From Zasmidium citrigriseum (lineage: Eukaryota; Ascomycota; Dothideomycetes; Mycosphaerellales; Mycosphaerellaceae), in the NCBI GenBank assembly GCA_002786025.1, contig NHNW01000087.1, positions 51,441 to 115,440 on the forward strand: DNA of 64,000 bases, given 5' to 3'. The notes beneath the pieces are model-generated. The model was not told the DNA's origin. It did no database searches and saw only the letters and a program-made list of their open reading frames with translations. Shown here in pieces: positions 54,418 to 64,000 of the stretch. A program made the position numbers and the translations under genes. The number at the start of each line of letters is the position of its first letter. Within the stretch, counting starts at the first letter, position 1.

Positions 54418-54930
54418 GATGAGATATGGAGATGTGTGAGCGTAGACGATGGAATGGGCGAAGAGATTAAGGAAGTTGTCGCTAGTGGTACATTTACCTT
54501 GGAGCCAAAGAGTACACTAAGGCAGTGTCTTTCAGAGGATGTGAAACTGAAGGGAAATTGCTGAGGGTAAGAAGTATGTTGAGGCAACCGTCTTTCTCAA
54601 TACCTGATATTGTGCAAGGAAAGAATCAACGTAACTTACCGTGTGAAAACCAAGTGAAAGCAGTCTGGACCTACCAATATCCAACCCGAGCCATTAATCT
54701 CGTCGCCAAAGGAAGCTGCTTCCACCTCTTCTTCTCCTCGCGGCGCTGTTCAGCCTCTTGCCGCGCGAGCTCTTGATGCTGGATCTCCTCCGTGCGAGCC
54801 ATCTACCTCCCAAGTCAGACCCTGGCTTTTAGCGCCGGAAGCTAGTGGCCGCTAGTTCGGGTCTCGGATATTCAAAATGCGGCCAATCAGCTTCCTTGCG
54901 CAGCAAGGGTCTGAAGCCGTTTAGTAGGCT
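54418..54930. other. Intergenic region up to the RIP boundary
   Basis: This stretch has normal composition up to about 54,925, where it switches abruptly to TpA-rich sequence. The only item of note is a short minus-strand frame at 54671-54802, listed separately. Confidence 0.5.
54671..54802 (-). other. Short open frame of 43 codons, possible small protein or gene fragment
   Basis: The frame starts MARTEEIQHQELARQEAEQR, a charged coiled-coil-like helix, and ends LATRLMARVGYW before TAG. The stop codon overlaps a possible GTAGGT donor, so it might be a first exon, but I find no good continuation. It lies about 120 bp from the RIP boundary. It could be a real small protein, a fragment of a gene broken by the insertion, or chance. 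Confidence 0.2.
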
Positions 54931-55284
54931 AGTAGCCTATTTTAAGCTTACCTAAGAATTAAATTACTACCTTTTAAGATATATATAAATTTTATACTTA
55001 GAGGTTATAGAGTATAATAATACGAAAGTAACGATTTAAAAATTATATTAATACGACGTTAGAAAGGTAGTTAAAAAAGTAAGAAGGGCTAGTAAAGTTA
55101 GGTCTTAGTAAGCCTACTAGCTAAACTTATATAGCGGCGAGTAGGTTATCTAGATAGCCTAAAAATAACTTACTTCGAGCTCGTAGAGCTAGATATAGCG
55201 ATTCTAATAGTATAGGTCTCGTATCTATACGACGTTATATTATTATATAGTATATAATTAGAGGAAATATACGCTAAGATAAGC
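54931..55284. mobile_element. Left flank of an older RIP-degraded element split by the LTR retroelement
   Basis: This TpA-rich sequence begins abruptly near 54,925 and is interrupted at 55285 by the LTR element. The five bases before the LTR (TAAGC) recur after the right LTR at 62207-62211, so this flank and the sequence after 62206 were once continuous. No coding frame is readable here. Confidence 0.6.
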
Positions 55285-55425
55285 TATTATAAGGCGATAG
55301 ATTAAGAACGTATTAGCGTAAAGACGTATTATTAGACGTCTACGAAAGAGGTAGCTAGGTATAATAGAGGGATATATAGATCCCTTATCGATAGCGTAGG
55401 CTTACTTTAGGCCTATATCGTAATA
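55285..55425 (-). repeat. 3' LTR (141 bp)
   Basis: This is 94% identical to 62066-62206 in the same orientation on the plus strand. All nine differences are C/T or G/A transitions, as RIP would produce. Confidence 0.9.
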
Positions 55426-55463
55426 GTACTCCCCCCTCTAGAGAGCGAGCTCTAATAAGCGTA

Positions 55464-55502
55464 TCGTCTATATCTATATCTATATCTATATCTATATCTA
55501 TA
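55464..55502. repeat. Hexanucleotide microsatellite (ATATCT)n
   Basis: About six copies of TATATC lie inside the 3' part of the LTR element, close to the polypurine tract. Confidence 0.8.
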
Positions 55503-55599
55503 CCCCGTCTATATAGAGTTCTATTAATCGGTCTATCGCTAACGACGCTAGTATCTAACTAACGAGCGTAAGAATAAGTAAGAGTTAAGATAGTAGAGC

Positions 55600-58500
55600 C
55601 TATCTTATCTACTAAGGATATTAAAGTATCTCGTTAATTATTATAAGTACTAGTAGTAAAACCTTCGCTCGTATAACGCGGAGGTATTATATAGCTCTTT
55701 TAAATTACTAATAGTCTAAACTATTAGATAGGTTATAGATTATTAGTAGTATATAGCCTAGGTTTATACGAGTATTAGTAATAAAACTCTATAACTAGCT
55801 CTTTATATCTAGGGAGGAAATTAGTCTATAGTTCCTTAGTCTTAGATCTATCCTTCTATCGGACTATATAGTATATCTTATTTCTCTTCTTTCTTAAGTT
55901 AAGTACCTACTTAACTTCCTATTCTTTATTATCGTTATCGTTCCTTATAACGATAAGTAGTAGAGGCGTAGAGGCTTATTACCCTTCGAGTAGCTATAGG
56001 TTAGTATATTTTCAGAGTAGTAATATATAGATAATACTATACTAGCGTATACCTAGTAGTAGGTCGAGTTAGTACGAGCGGCGGCTAATAGATAATATAA
56101 CTTTAAAGGGGCTAAGGAACTTATAGTCGAGTTTCTTCGAGGCGTAGGTAGTACGAATATTACGCGCGTCTAGCTAGACGAGGTCGCCTAGTTAGTATAA
56201 AGTAGTAGGCGATTAGCGCTTATTAGCTTAGTTAGTATACTATTACTTAGTAAGAGAGTACTATATAGTTAATTCTTCGAGGATACCCTTTATATTAGCG
56301 ACTATATCGTTAGTACGCTAAATCTTTAGTAGCTAGCGGTTAGGAGCTTAAGGATAAGGTATATTAGTATAGAGGTCTATTCGAGGATACCTTCCGTAAT
56401 TAGCGAAGAAGGGTATTATACCTATACTAGCTAACTCGTAGTTATTAAGAGTAAACTCGGCTACTAGTAACTAGTCCGCCTAGTTATCTTACTAGTAGGA
56501 AGTATATATACGTAAGTACTATTTAAGGGTTTAGTTCGTACGTTCGGATTAACTATCTATCTTAGGGTAGAAGGCTAAGGATAGGTTTTAATCGATTTAA
56601 AGGAGTATATAGAGGCGACGAAATAGCGCGCTTACGAATTAAGATCTACGATTAGAAGTAATAATACTTAGTAGTCCGTATAGCAGAAATACGTAATAGA
56701 GGAAAAGGAGCGCTATATACTCTACCTCGAGGCTATCTATTAGAATAAAGCGGACTTATTTAGTTAGGACGTCTATAACGGTAAGTATATAGCGGAACTA
56801 GCGCCCGTATAGCTTAGATTTCGACGGTAGTAGATCGACGATAAAGTCTACTATAATATAGTACTAAGGTTAATTAGGAGTTAGAAGCGGAGCTAAAGTC
56901 CCCTACTTCTATAGTCTCGAGGCTACTAATTGTCGACATATTTAGTAGTTATAGGTGTATCTCGCTATATCTATAGATATCTTAGGCTAGTATAAGCCTT
57001 AGCGTTAGATTAATTCGAGCGTACGAGCGATACCTTAATAGCTAGCCGTTAGTAAGTCGTAGAAGCGTTATACTATCTTAGTACGGAGGTTCTTAAATAA
57101 AGGGACGTAGAGCCGTCTATTTACTACTAACTTTCCTTCTTAGATAGATATATCTAAGGGCTTAATCTTATACCGTCTCTAGAAGCTACTAGTAAGTATT
57201 CCTTTATCGATATTAGGGCGTAGTAGTTTAAGAAGTTTAGTAGTATCTAGGTATTAATATACTTATTCGAAGAGATCGTTAATATTTACTTATATATTCG
57301 TCTCGATTTGTTCTATTATTTCTAGTATATTACTCCCCCTCTTATTAAGGTCGCTATCCTTAGCGTTAGTAATATCCGAGGCTATTAATATATATAAGTC
57401 TAGGTTATAAGGCTTTAGTACGGTTTAATACTAGTACTAAAGGCGAGGGTTATCTATATTTACTAGAAGGTCTTAGCTCCGTCGGGTAAGGCTATTAGGT
57501 TTAGTACCTTACTTTCCTAGTCTATATATAATTTTAAAGCTAAATTATAAAAGAAACTTAGCCTATCTTACTTATCGACAGTTTAACTTCTTTATTAATA
57601 TAAAGTATTCGAGGTTCTTATAGTTAGTTATAACCTTTATATCGTTTATTATAAGTTTAGGCTCCTATTCTTTAAAGTATTTAATAATCGTAAGGAGCTC
57701 CTTATCGTAGATATCGTAGTTAATTTCTTAAGGGGTTATCTTCTTTAAGAAGTAGGCGACTAGTATAAGCTATCTATTCCTTATCTAAGAGAGTACTCTA
57801 GCGGATACCTAGTCTAATAAATCGGTTTCTACCTAGGTTTCCTATCCTAGTACAAAGTAAGAAAGGATAGGTGCTTCTATAAAGCGAGCCTTAAGTTCCT
57901 AGAATACGAATTTATATTAGTCCGTCTACTACTACTATTAGTCTTTCTTAGTTAAGGTTATTAATAGATTCGTAATCCTTAAGAAGCCGTAGATAAATCT
58001 TTAATAAAATCTAGCGAAGCCGAGGAATATAAGTACGTCCTTAACGTTCTTAGGTCGTTACTAGTACTAGATTACTTCGATCTTTACGGGGTCTATCTCG
58101 ATACCTTTAGTAGTAATAATTAATCCGAGATATCTAACCTTCTTAACGTAGAACTCGCTCTTATTAATATCGACTAGTAGGCTAGCTACTATAAGTTTTA
58201 TTAAAACCTTCTTTACGTAGGTTTAATACTCTTCTAGTAAGCCGCCTAAGTAGATAAGAATATTATTAAGGTATACTATTACGAAGTTATTAAGGAATTC
58301 CCTTAAGACTATATTAATATAACGTTAAAATAAGCTCGGCCTATTATAAAGACCGAATAGTAAAACCTTATATTAGTATAGGCTATAGTAGGTAATAAAG
58401 GCGGTTATCTATTCGTCTCCTTTTCGTATCTAGAGGTTATTAAAAGTAGCGACGATATTAAGCTTTATAAACTACTATACTTAATAGAGGCGGTCTAATA

Positions 58501-59460
58501 TTTCTCGAATTAATAGTATTAGGTATTAGTCTTTAACTATAAGTTTATTTAGAGCTCGATAGTCGACGTAAAAACGAAAACTACCTCTAGGTTTACGTAT
58601 AAGTAGGACTAGTAATATATAAAAAGAGTTAGATTTCTCGATAGTTCCTTTTAGTAGTTCCTCGTTAAGGTATTTCTTAACTATAGCTAGTTAGTCGGTG
58701 TTTATTAGATAGCCTTTCTAGTATAATAGATAGGTTCTAGGTTTAAGGTTAATTACGTAATCGGTTTAAGGGTTATATTTAGGTAGCTAAAACTCGGATT
58801 TATGTTTAAATATATAAGCCTATTCGTAATATTCTTTAGGTAGTTTCGTTTTAGGGTTAGTTACTTTACCTACGTTTATAAACTTATTATAATCCTTAGG
58901 TAATATCGCTACTAGGATTTTACTTATAGCCTTAGTAATATTATCTAGTTATTCTTCGTTAGCTCCGAGATCTTCGGGCTAGAGGGTAAATAGTTTATAG
59001 CTTTCTTTCTTAGCTAGGTAGTAGAACGCTTTAGTACTAACTATAGCGATATCTTCCGTAGGGCGAGGTCTATTCGTATCTCGTAGTAAGGTTCGGTCGT
59101 TAGTATCTACTACTACTATATAGGGTAGGCCGCGTCGATTATAGTTAGTATAGTAGTAAGAGGAGTTAAAGTTAATAGTATAGTTCCTCTAAGATATTTA
59201 AGGGTCGTAATATTCGAGCTAGGAAATCCTAAGGACTAAATCGTATTAATCTAGGTTAGTAACGTAGTAGAGCTCTTAATTAGTATACTCCCTAATAGTA
59301 ATAGTAATTATAGCGGCTTTTATTAAGCTAGTATAACGGCTATCGGCTAGGCGTAGACGTTTAGGTTATAATAAGTTAAAGGTAGTAATATTATACGTAC
59401 GGATAAAGTTAGAGTATATAAACTAAGAAGAGGCGCCGCTATTAATAAGTATATATACTT
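55600..59460 (-). pseudogene. Gypsy Pol remnant (protease, reverse transcriptase, downstream domains)
   Basis: Protease: the minus-strand reading of 59401-59460 gives LINSGASS then FIYSNF, the DSGAS-type aspartic protease site with Asp changed to Asn. Reverse transcriptase: at 58541-58600 it reads RKPRGSFRFYVDYRALNKL, and at 58258-58300 FVIVYLNNILIY, corresponding to the YLDD active site with both Asp changed to Asn. The spacing is right for Ty3/Gypsy. The region from 58.0 down to 55.6 kb should contain RNase H and integrase, but I could not pin specific residues. Stops occur at former Gln/Trp codons. It is not functional. Confidence 0.8.
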
Positions 59461-59699
59461 ATAGGAGCGATTATAGTATTAAGACTTTCGCTAAGTATAC
59501 GAGGTATCTTCCGTATTAAGGCTTAATAACTATCGAAGTATTAGTAAGTCTAACGGTTATAGCGTTTAGTAGTAGTAGCTCTTCCTTCTCGTTAGTACTA
59601 CTAGTATTCCTATCGTCTTATACCTTAGGCTAGCGTCTTATACCTAAGGCTAGTCGTTTCCCTAGTCTCTATTCGTAATTATTTAGATAGGGTCGCTCT

Positions 59700-62000
59700 T
59701 ATCGAGCTAATTAGTAGTAGTACTTATCTAGAAGAGTTCTATCGTACGATTATATTCCTTAATTAGAGTCTCCTTCTAGATAGGACTAAATATAAAACGG
59801 CCTCTAGCGTCTAAGTTAAGGAGGTACTAGTCGCTATTAGTAGTATAGCCTACCTCTTAATAGCGGAAGTATCGGTTCTCGCGAATAAGCTTATCTTTAA
59901 TATCCTTAGTAACCTTAGGGATACCCTTATACTTTAAGGGGAGAATACGCTTAATAGCTCTACGAGAGGTACTAGTAGTAGAGCCTCTATAGCTTCCTCT
60001 ACGGCCTCTACGAGCTCCGCCGCGACCTCCGCGACTACTACTAGTATTAGTACTAGTAGTAGTATTTCTCTAATAACTAAAGTTATTAATAGTCTTCTAG
60101 GCGTCCTTATAGTCGCGGGCTTCTTTAATAAAGTCGGAGAAGGATCTAGTACGGTATAGGATTAAGGCTTTCTTATATCTATTATTAAGATAGTTCTAGA
60201 GCTTATAGGTATTAGGCTTCTCTTTTACTTTAAGTATAAGTATATAGTAGGTAATAATAAACTTAGAGAAAGGTTAATCTTTCTTCTAGAAACAAGTCTA
60301 GAGTTCTACTTCGGCTCGATATTACTTATCCTTAGGCCTATATAAAGAGTTAAGCTCCTACTATATATCTTTAAGTAATAGCTATAAGTTAGATTAGCGG
60401 GTATTAAGGTTAATAACCTACTATAGTTCGCTCTTAGTACGAGTACGAATATAATCGAAGATCTCGTACGTAGCGTCTTTATTAAAAGAGGTATAGATCT
60501 TACTCTTAGCTTTATCTTTCTAGTAAAGGTAGTCTTTACGGTCGCCCTTAAAGATTAGGGGGTTAGGCTAACGAGTATTCTTCTCTTAGTAGAATTATAA
60601 GGCGGTAGTAACGTTAGTAGGTATAGCGCTTACTCGTAGTAGTTAAGGGTTTAGAGTACTCGTATACGTAGATTTAAAGGTAGGGCGGCGTCTAGTAGTA
60701 GGTACTAGAGATACTAGTAGGGTTAGCTATAATAGTAGTTAAGCGTTAGTCTTCTTTAAGGCCTAGGTAATAGGTAAGAGGTCGTCTTCTTCTTCTTCTT
60801 CTTCGTCGTCGCTAGTTCTACTATTATTTAGGTCGATACCGTACTAGGTAAGGAAGTTAGCGAGTTTCGCTTATAATTTATTAATATTATAATCCTTCTA
60901 TTTAGTATCGTCGTTAGCTTACTAGAGGTCCTACTCTAGAGAAGCGATACGGTTCTCTAAGTCTTTAACCTTATTATTAGCCTCCTTAGTAGTATTATTA
61001 GCTTCTTAGATACGTTAGTTAGCTCTATTCTTTAAATCGTTATAGATAGTACGCTCTATAACGTTAGCGTCTTCGGCTTTAGCTCTCTTACTATAAGTCT
61101 TCTTAAGGTTAGTATATTTCTATTACTATATAGCTACTTTCTTTATCTATCCTATAACGTCGCCTTTAGTAATATAGTATTAGCGGTAGAGGTAGGTAAG
61201 ACTCTTAAACTAGGTATATAGATAACGATTAATATTATCGTAGAGTATCTTCTCGTCCTAAGCTATAAACTAATCTAGGTTAAAGTCGTTAATAGTAGTA
61301 CTATTAGTAGTACGAGGTAGCTAATAGAAGAAGATATTAAGGTTAACCTTATCCTTATTAAGGTCCTTAGCTTCGTCCTTAATTATAGTATCCTTATATC
61401 CGAACTATAATTTATTAGGGAATTAGCCTAGTACTTCTTAAGTATATCCTTAAGTCTAAGACTTATCCTAATTTTAATTCTAAGCTACTATTATAGTAGC
61501 GGCTTAATCGATCTATTCTTATATACGCTCTCTTCTACGAGCTTCTTAACGCTTACGAGCTTCTATCTCTTATCTCTACTTAATAATAGTAAGGGGTAAA
61601 GCTCGTTCGAAAGGTTTCGGAGGTACTTTATAGATAGGTATATTTTCGATATTAGCGTATTAGATATCGGTTCGCTTAGAGTATCGACGTAGGATATTAG
61701 ATAACTTCTACTAGTATAGTACTTCTTAAGACTTCTTCTTTACAATCTTAAGCTTCTTAGCTAAGAGTTAGCGGTTAATTTTCTTAATTTACTCGGGCGT
61801 TAGCTAGGTCGACTACTACTAAGGTAGAGTCTATAATATAAGTTATAAAAGGCCGCTAGGTAATAAATCGATAATAAGATAGATATAGAGAATAGTTGTT
61901 AAATATTCTATTAACTATTAAGATAAAAGGGCGATAGCTAATCGTAACTTAAGATAAAGTGTAAACGCTTTAAATACTATAAACGGTAAGTTTAATACTA
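59700..62000 (-). pseudogene. Gypsy Gag-like remnant
   Basis: On the minus strand this part encodes charged low-complexity sequence: a run of Asp/Glu codons at 60785-60815 and an Arg/Gly-rich stretch near 59985-60050 (RGGRGGARRGRRG). This is consistent with a nucleocapsid region upstream of the protease. A clear CCHC knuckle cannot be read because of RIP. The assignment follows mainly from its position between the 5' LTR and the protease. Confidence 0.55.
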
Positions 62001-62065
62001 CTATAAGTTAAACGCTCTACTCTCGTAGGCCTATAATAAGTCGTAGATATATTAGTCTAATAAAC

Positions 62066-62206
62066 TATTATAAGGCGATAGATTAAGAATATATTAGCGT
62101 AAAGACGTGTTATTAGACGTCTACGAAAGAGGTAGCTAGGTATAATAGAGGGATATATAGATCCCTTATTAATAGCGTAGGCTTACCTTAGGCCTATATT
62201 ATAACA
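62066..62206 (-). repeat. 5' LTR (141 bp)
   Basis: This is the partner of 55285-55425. Its right end, TATAACA, preserves the canonical CA terminus. It is followed by the target duplicate TAAGC at 62207-62211. Confidence 0.9.
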
Positions 62207-62208
62207 TA

Positions 62209-62239
62209 AGCTACCTAAGATAGCCTATCTTAGGTAGCT
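62209..62239. repeat. 31-bp palindrome
   Basis: Two 15-base arms, AGCTACCTAAGATAG and CTATCTTAGGTAGCT, are exact inverted copies around a single C. The palindrome overlaps the target duplicate of the LTR element. Confidence 0.9.
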
Positions 62240-62639
62240 TCCCGCTAGTAAATATTTACTTACCTATCCTCGTTATAAGACTACTAGTAATTAGTATAAA
62301 GCTCGCTCGTATAGATAGTATTTTATTATTATCTCGTCGCGTTTCTACTCGCGTCGCTTACTCGCTACTATACTATATTACTCGTAGACTATTAAGTATT
62401 TAACCCTTCGTATTCCCCCTTTATAGACTATCCTTCTTTCGTAGACTATTCCTCTTATCCCTATCCTCGATAGAAGGTCTCTATTACTACTATAGCTATA
62501 GCGGATAGCTAGCTAGATCTAGAGCCTAATCTATCGTTAGAACTATCTAACCTAATAGAGAACGAGTACTCGATACTACTACTAGATAACTAGTAAGAGT
62601 ATAAGTAGCTAGAGTAGCCTAAGGTAGGTAATAATAAGA

Positions 62640-64000
62640 AGGAAGACTAGCTAGCTAGCGCTTAGTAACTATAGCTAGCTAGCGCTTAGTAACCCTATAC
62701 TTAGTAACCCGACGCTTAGTAACTATAACTAGCTAGCGCTTAGTAACTAGAGTAGAGTAATAAGTAAGAAGACTCTAATAATAATAAGGAAGAGTTAGAC
62801 GCTAGTAATATAGACGAAGACGAAGACTATAACTTCGAGTCTAACGAGAAAGGCGATAGTAATATAAGTAACGATAAGCTCGATAACGAAGAGCGGTTTA
62901 GTAACTATAATAACCCCTTTAGCGACGACGACTTCGAGGACCTTACTATAGGTATAGGCGGCGATATAGATATAGACTTAGCGCTTACTCTAGACGAGTA
63001 CCTAGCTAGTAATAACTATCTAGCTCTTATACGCTATTCTACCTATAAGCGTTACCTAGCCTAGAATCGTTAAGATAGTAGTAGTCTATCGATACTAGGT
63101 CTAGTAGTATCTAGAGCGTCCTTATTAATAGGTCCTATAACCTACTCTCGTTCCTCGACGTCTAACCTTCTAGCGATAGTAGTAGCGGCGGTATAGAGCT
63201 AAGCCTAGACTCTAACTCCTTCGATAGGTACTAGAGCTACTAGATCTAGAATACTACGAGTCCGCGTAGAGCGTCTAAATAAGGACTAGAAGATAAAGGA
63301 TCTCCTATAGTAGATAAAGGCGTATAAGATTACGCTAACGGAGTTCCTTTAGCGATAGACTAGTCTAAAGGGAATAAAGATATACCGTCGTCGTATAACG
63401 AAGGTTATTAATACCTTTAAGTATAATAAGTTCGTAAGTAGTATAGTCCTACGTAGCGAACTTAAGAAGTTAGTAGGTAAGGAGTTCTTCGACGAGTACG
63501 ATCTAGAGGAGAGTATAACCCCTTATAACCTTAAGGAGATAGAGGGTATAATTAAAGCTAACGTACCGAATTAGTATAACCTACTCTAGAGGCTATTACT
63601 AAACCGCCGTACCTATTACTATAATAAGGTATACTAGAACCGTCGTAATATAATAGGTAAGTAGACTACCTTTATTACGGCTATAGTTATTAATTTAATC
63701 GTATTATAGAAGGCTTCCTAGTTTACGAAGTCTATAGGCCTAACTATAGTTATAGGTAGTATAAAGAGAGAGATTGTAGAGTTTAGTAATAACTAGGGAT
63801 TCGTCTATAGTTACTAAACTAGCTAGCGGATTATAAAGAAGAATATAGAGGAGTCGAGGAGGTATATTAAGCGTATCGCCTATAATACTAAGAACTAGGA
63901 TATTACGTATAATAACTTTAATCGCTAGTAGACTTATTAGTACTAGACGGTTAGAGAGACTAATAAGTAGATTAATATAACGACGTCCCTTCTATATATT
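62640..64000 (+). pseudogene. RIP-inactivated DUF6589-like gene (3' end outside window)
   Basis: A single plus-strand frame (codons in phase with 62768) runs over 1.3 kb with interruptions only by TAG/TAA, where CAG, CAA or TGG would be expected. It begins with a tandem (S/T/D)AQQ(L/P) tract (62650-62755), then an acidic Asp/Glu/Asn region (62768-63000), a variable part, and a more structured part from about 63,400. That part reads LLLNRRTYYYNK, then NRRNIIGK, FITAIVINLIVLQKAS, SIGLTIVIGSIKREIVEF and TYNNFNR near the end. The last motif resembles the YDNFNF site and the preceding arrangement resembles fungal DUF6589 proteins, which are often found in mobile elements. The family call is by pattern memory only. 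Confidence 0.5.
62650..62755 (+). repeat. Degenerate tandem repeat encoding SAQQ-like units
   Basis: Five copies of a unit built on GCGCTTAGTAAC (or ACGCTTAGTAAC / TACTTAGTAACC) occur in about 105 bp. In frame they read (S/T/D)AQQ(L/P) if the TAG TAA pairs are taken as RIP-mutated Gln-Gln codons. Confidence 0.75.

Larger units (their letters stand above)
55280..62211 (-). mobile_element. Complete RIP-degraded Ty3/Gypsy LTR retrotransposon
   Basis: Two direct 141-bp LTRs (55285-55425 and 62066-62206) bound a 6,922-bp element flanked by the 5-bp target duplication TAAGC (55280-55284 and 62207-62211). The LTR ends read TGTTATAA...TTATAACA after allowing for RIP. Coding is on the minus strand, so the right LTR is the 5' one. 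A polypurine tract (AGAGGGGGGAG, 55439-55429 on the minus strand) lies just inside the 3' (left) LTR. Moving from high to low coordinates, Gag-like, protease and reverse transcriptase regions are seen; RNase H and integrase would follow. The order fits Ty3/Gypsy. Frames contain many RIP stops. Confidence 0.88.
62207..64000 (+). mobile_element. Older RIP-degraded element with DUF6589-like coding frame (continues beyond window)
   Basis: This TpA-rich sequence is the right-hand continuation of 54931-55284 after removal of the LTR element. It begins with a 31-bp near-perfect palindrome and then carries a long plus-strand coding frame that stays readable to the end of the window. The element's right end is not seen. 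Confidence 0.6.

Noticed and set aside
55464..55502. Hexamer repeat as a telomere-like array
   Set aside because: The unit ATATCT is not telomeric (TTAGGG), the array is only about 39 bp, and it lies inside the LTR element.

Overview
The window looks like a chromosomal segment of a filamentous ascomycete (Pezizomycotina). A Dothideomycete relative is a reasonable but unproven guess. Most annotated genes have short introns (48-71 nt) with GT...AG ends and several CTAAC-type branch points. The gene families (PDR-type ABC pump, Zn2Cys6 and APSES regulators, a Pth11/rhodopsin-like membrane protein, GH3 glycosidase) are typical of that group. Two AT-rich tracts, plus a milder third, show the signature of repeat-induced point mutation (RIP): TpA is greatly enriched, and CAA/CAG/TGG codons have become stops inside otherwise readable transposon frames.

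Layout. 1-977: 3' part of a mitochondrial-type seryl-tRNA synthetase. 2216-6330 (minus): a VWA-like protein gene and an inactive-E2 (AKTIP/FTS-like) gene. 6672-13488: a transposon island with a Tc1/mariner element (TA duplication, about 39-bp inverted repeats, DD34E remnant) and a Mutator-like element (9-bp target duplication, inverted termini, SWIM zinc-finger remnant), separated by a GC-rich gap with no recognisable gene. 14757-30090: an MFS transporter (+), a Ppr1-like Zn2Cys6 factor (-), a Pth11-like receptor-type protein (-), the tRNA m5C methyltransferase Ncl1/Trm4 (-) and a conserved hypothetical gene (+). 30091-36431: V-ATPase subunit d (+), three tRNA-like Pol III genes (-), the ribosome-biogenesis helicase Spb4 (-) and a TPT/Sly41-like transporter (-). 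37342-54417: an F-box-like protein (+), an Xbp1-type APSES factor (-), a secreted GH3 glycosidase (+), a PDR ABC transporter (+) and a small multi-TM protein (+).

From about 54.93 kb to the end the sequence is RIP-degraded. A complete 6.92-kb Ty3/Gypsy LTR element (141-bp LTRs, TAAGC duplication, polypurine tract, protease and reverse transcriptase motifs on the minus strand) lies inside an older degraded sequence. That older sequence encodes, on the plus strand, a long frame with an SAQQ repeat tract, an acidic region and a YDNF-like motif resembling the DUF6589 family; it runs off the end of the window.

The genes do not form an obvious metabolic cluster. They are a housekeeping and transport mixture interrupted by transposon islands. 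The least explained feature is the trio of tRNA-like genes at 31.7-32.5 kb: good acceptor, D and T arms, A/B boxes and T-run terminators, but 75-96 nt inserts and no canonical U33/anticodon loop.
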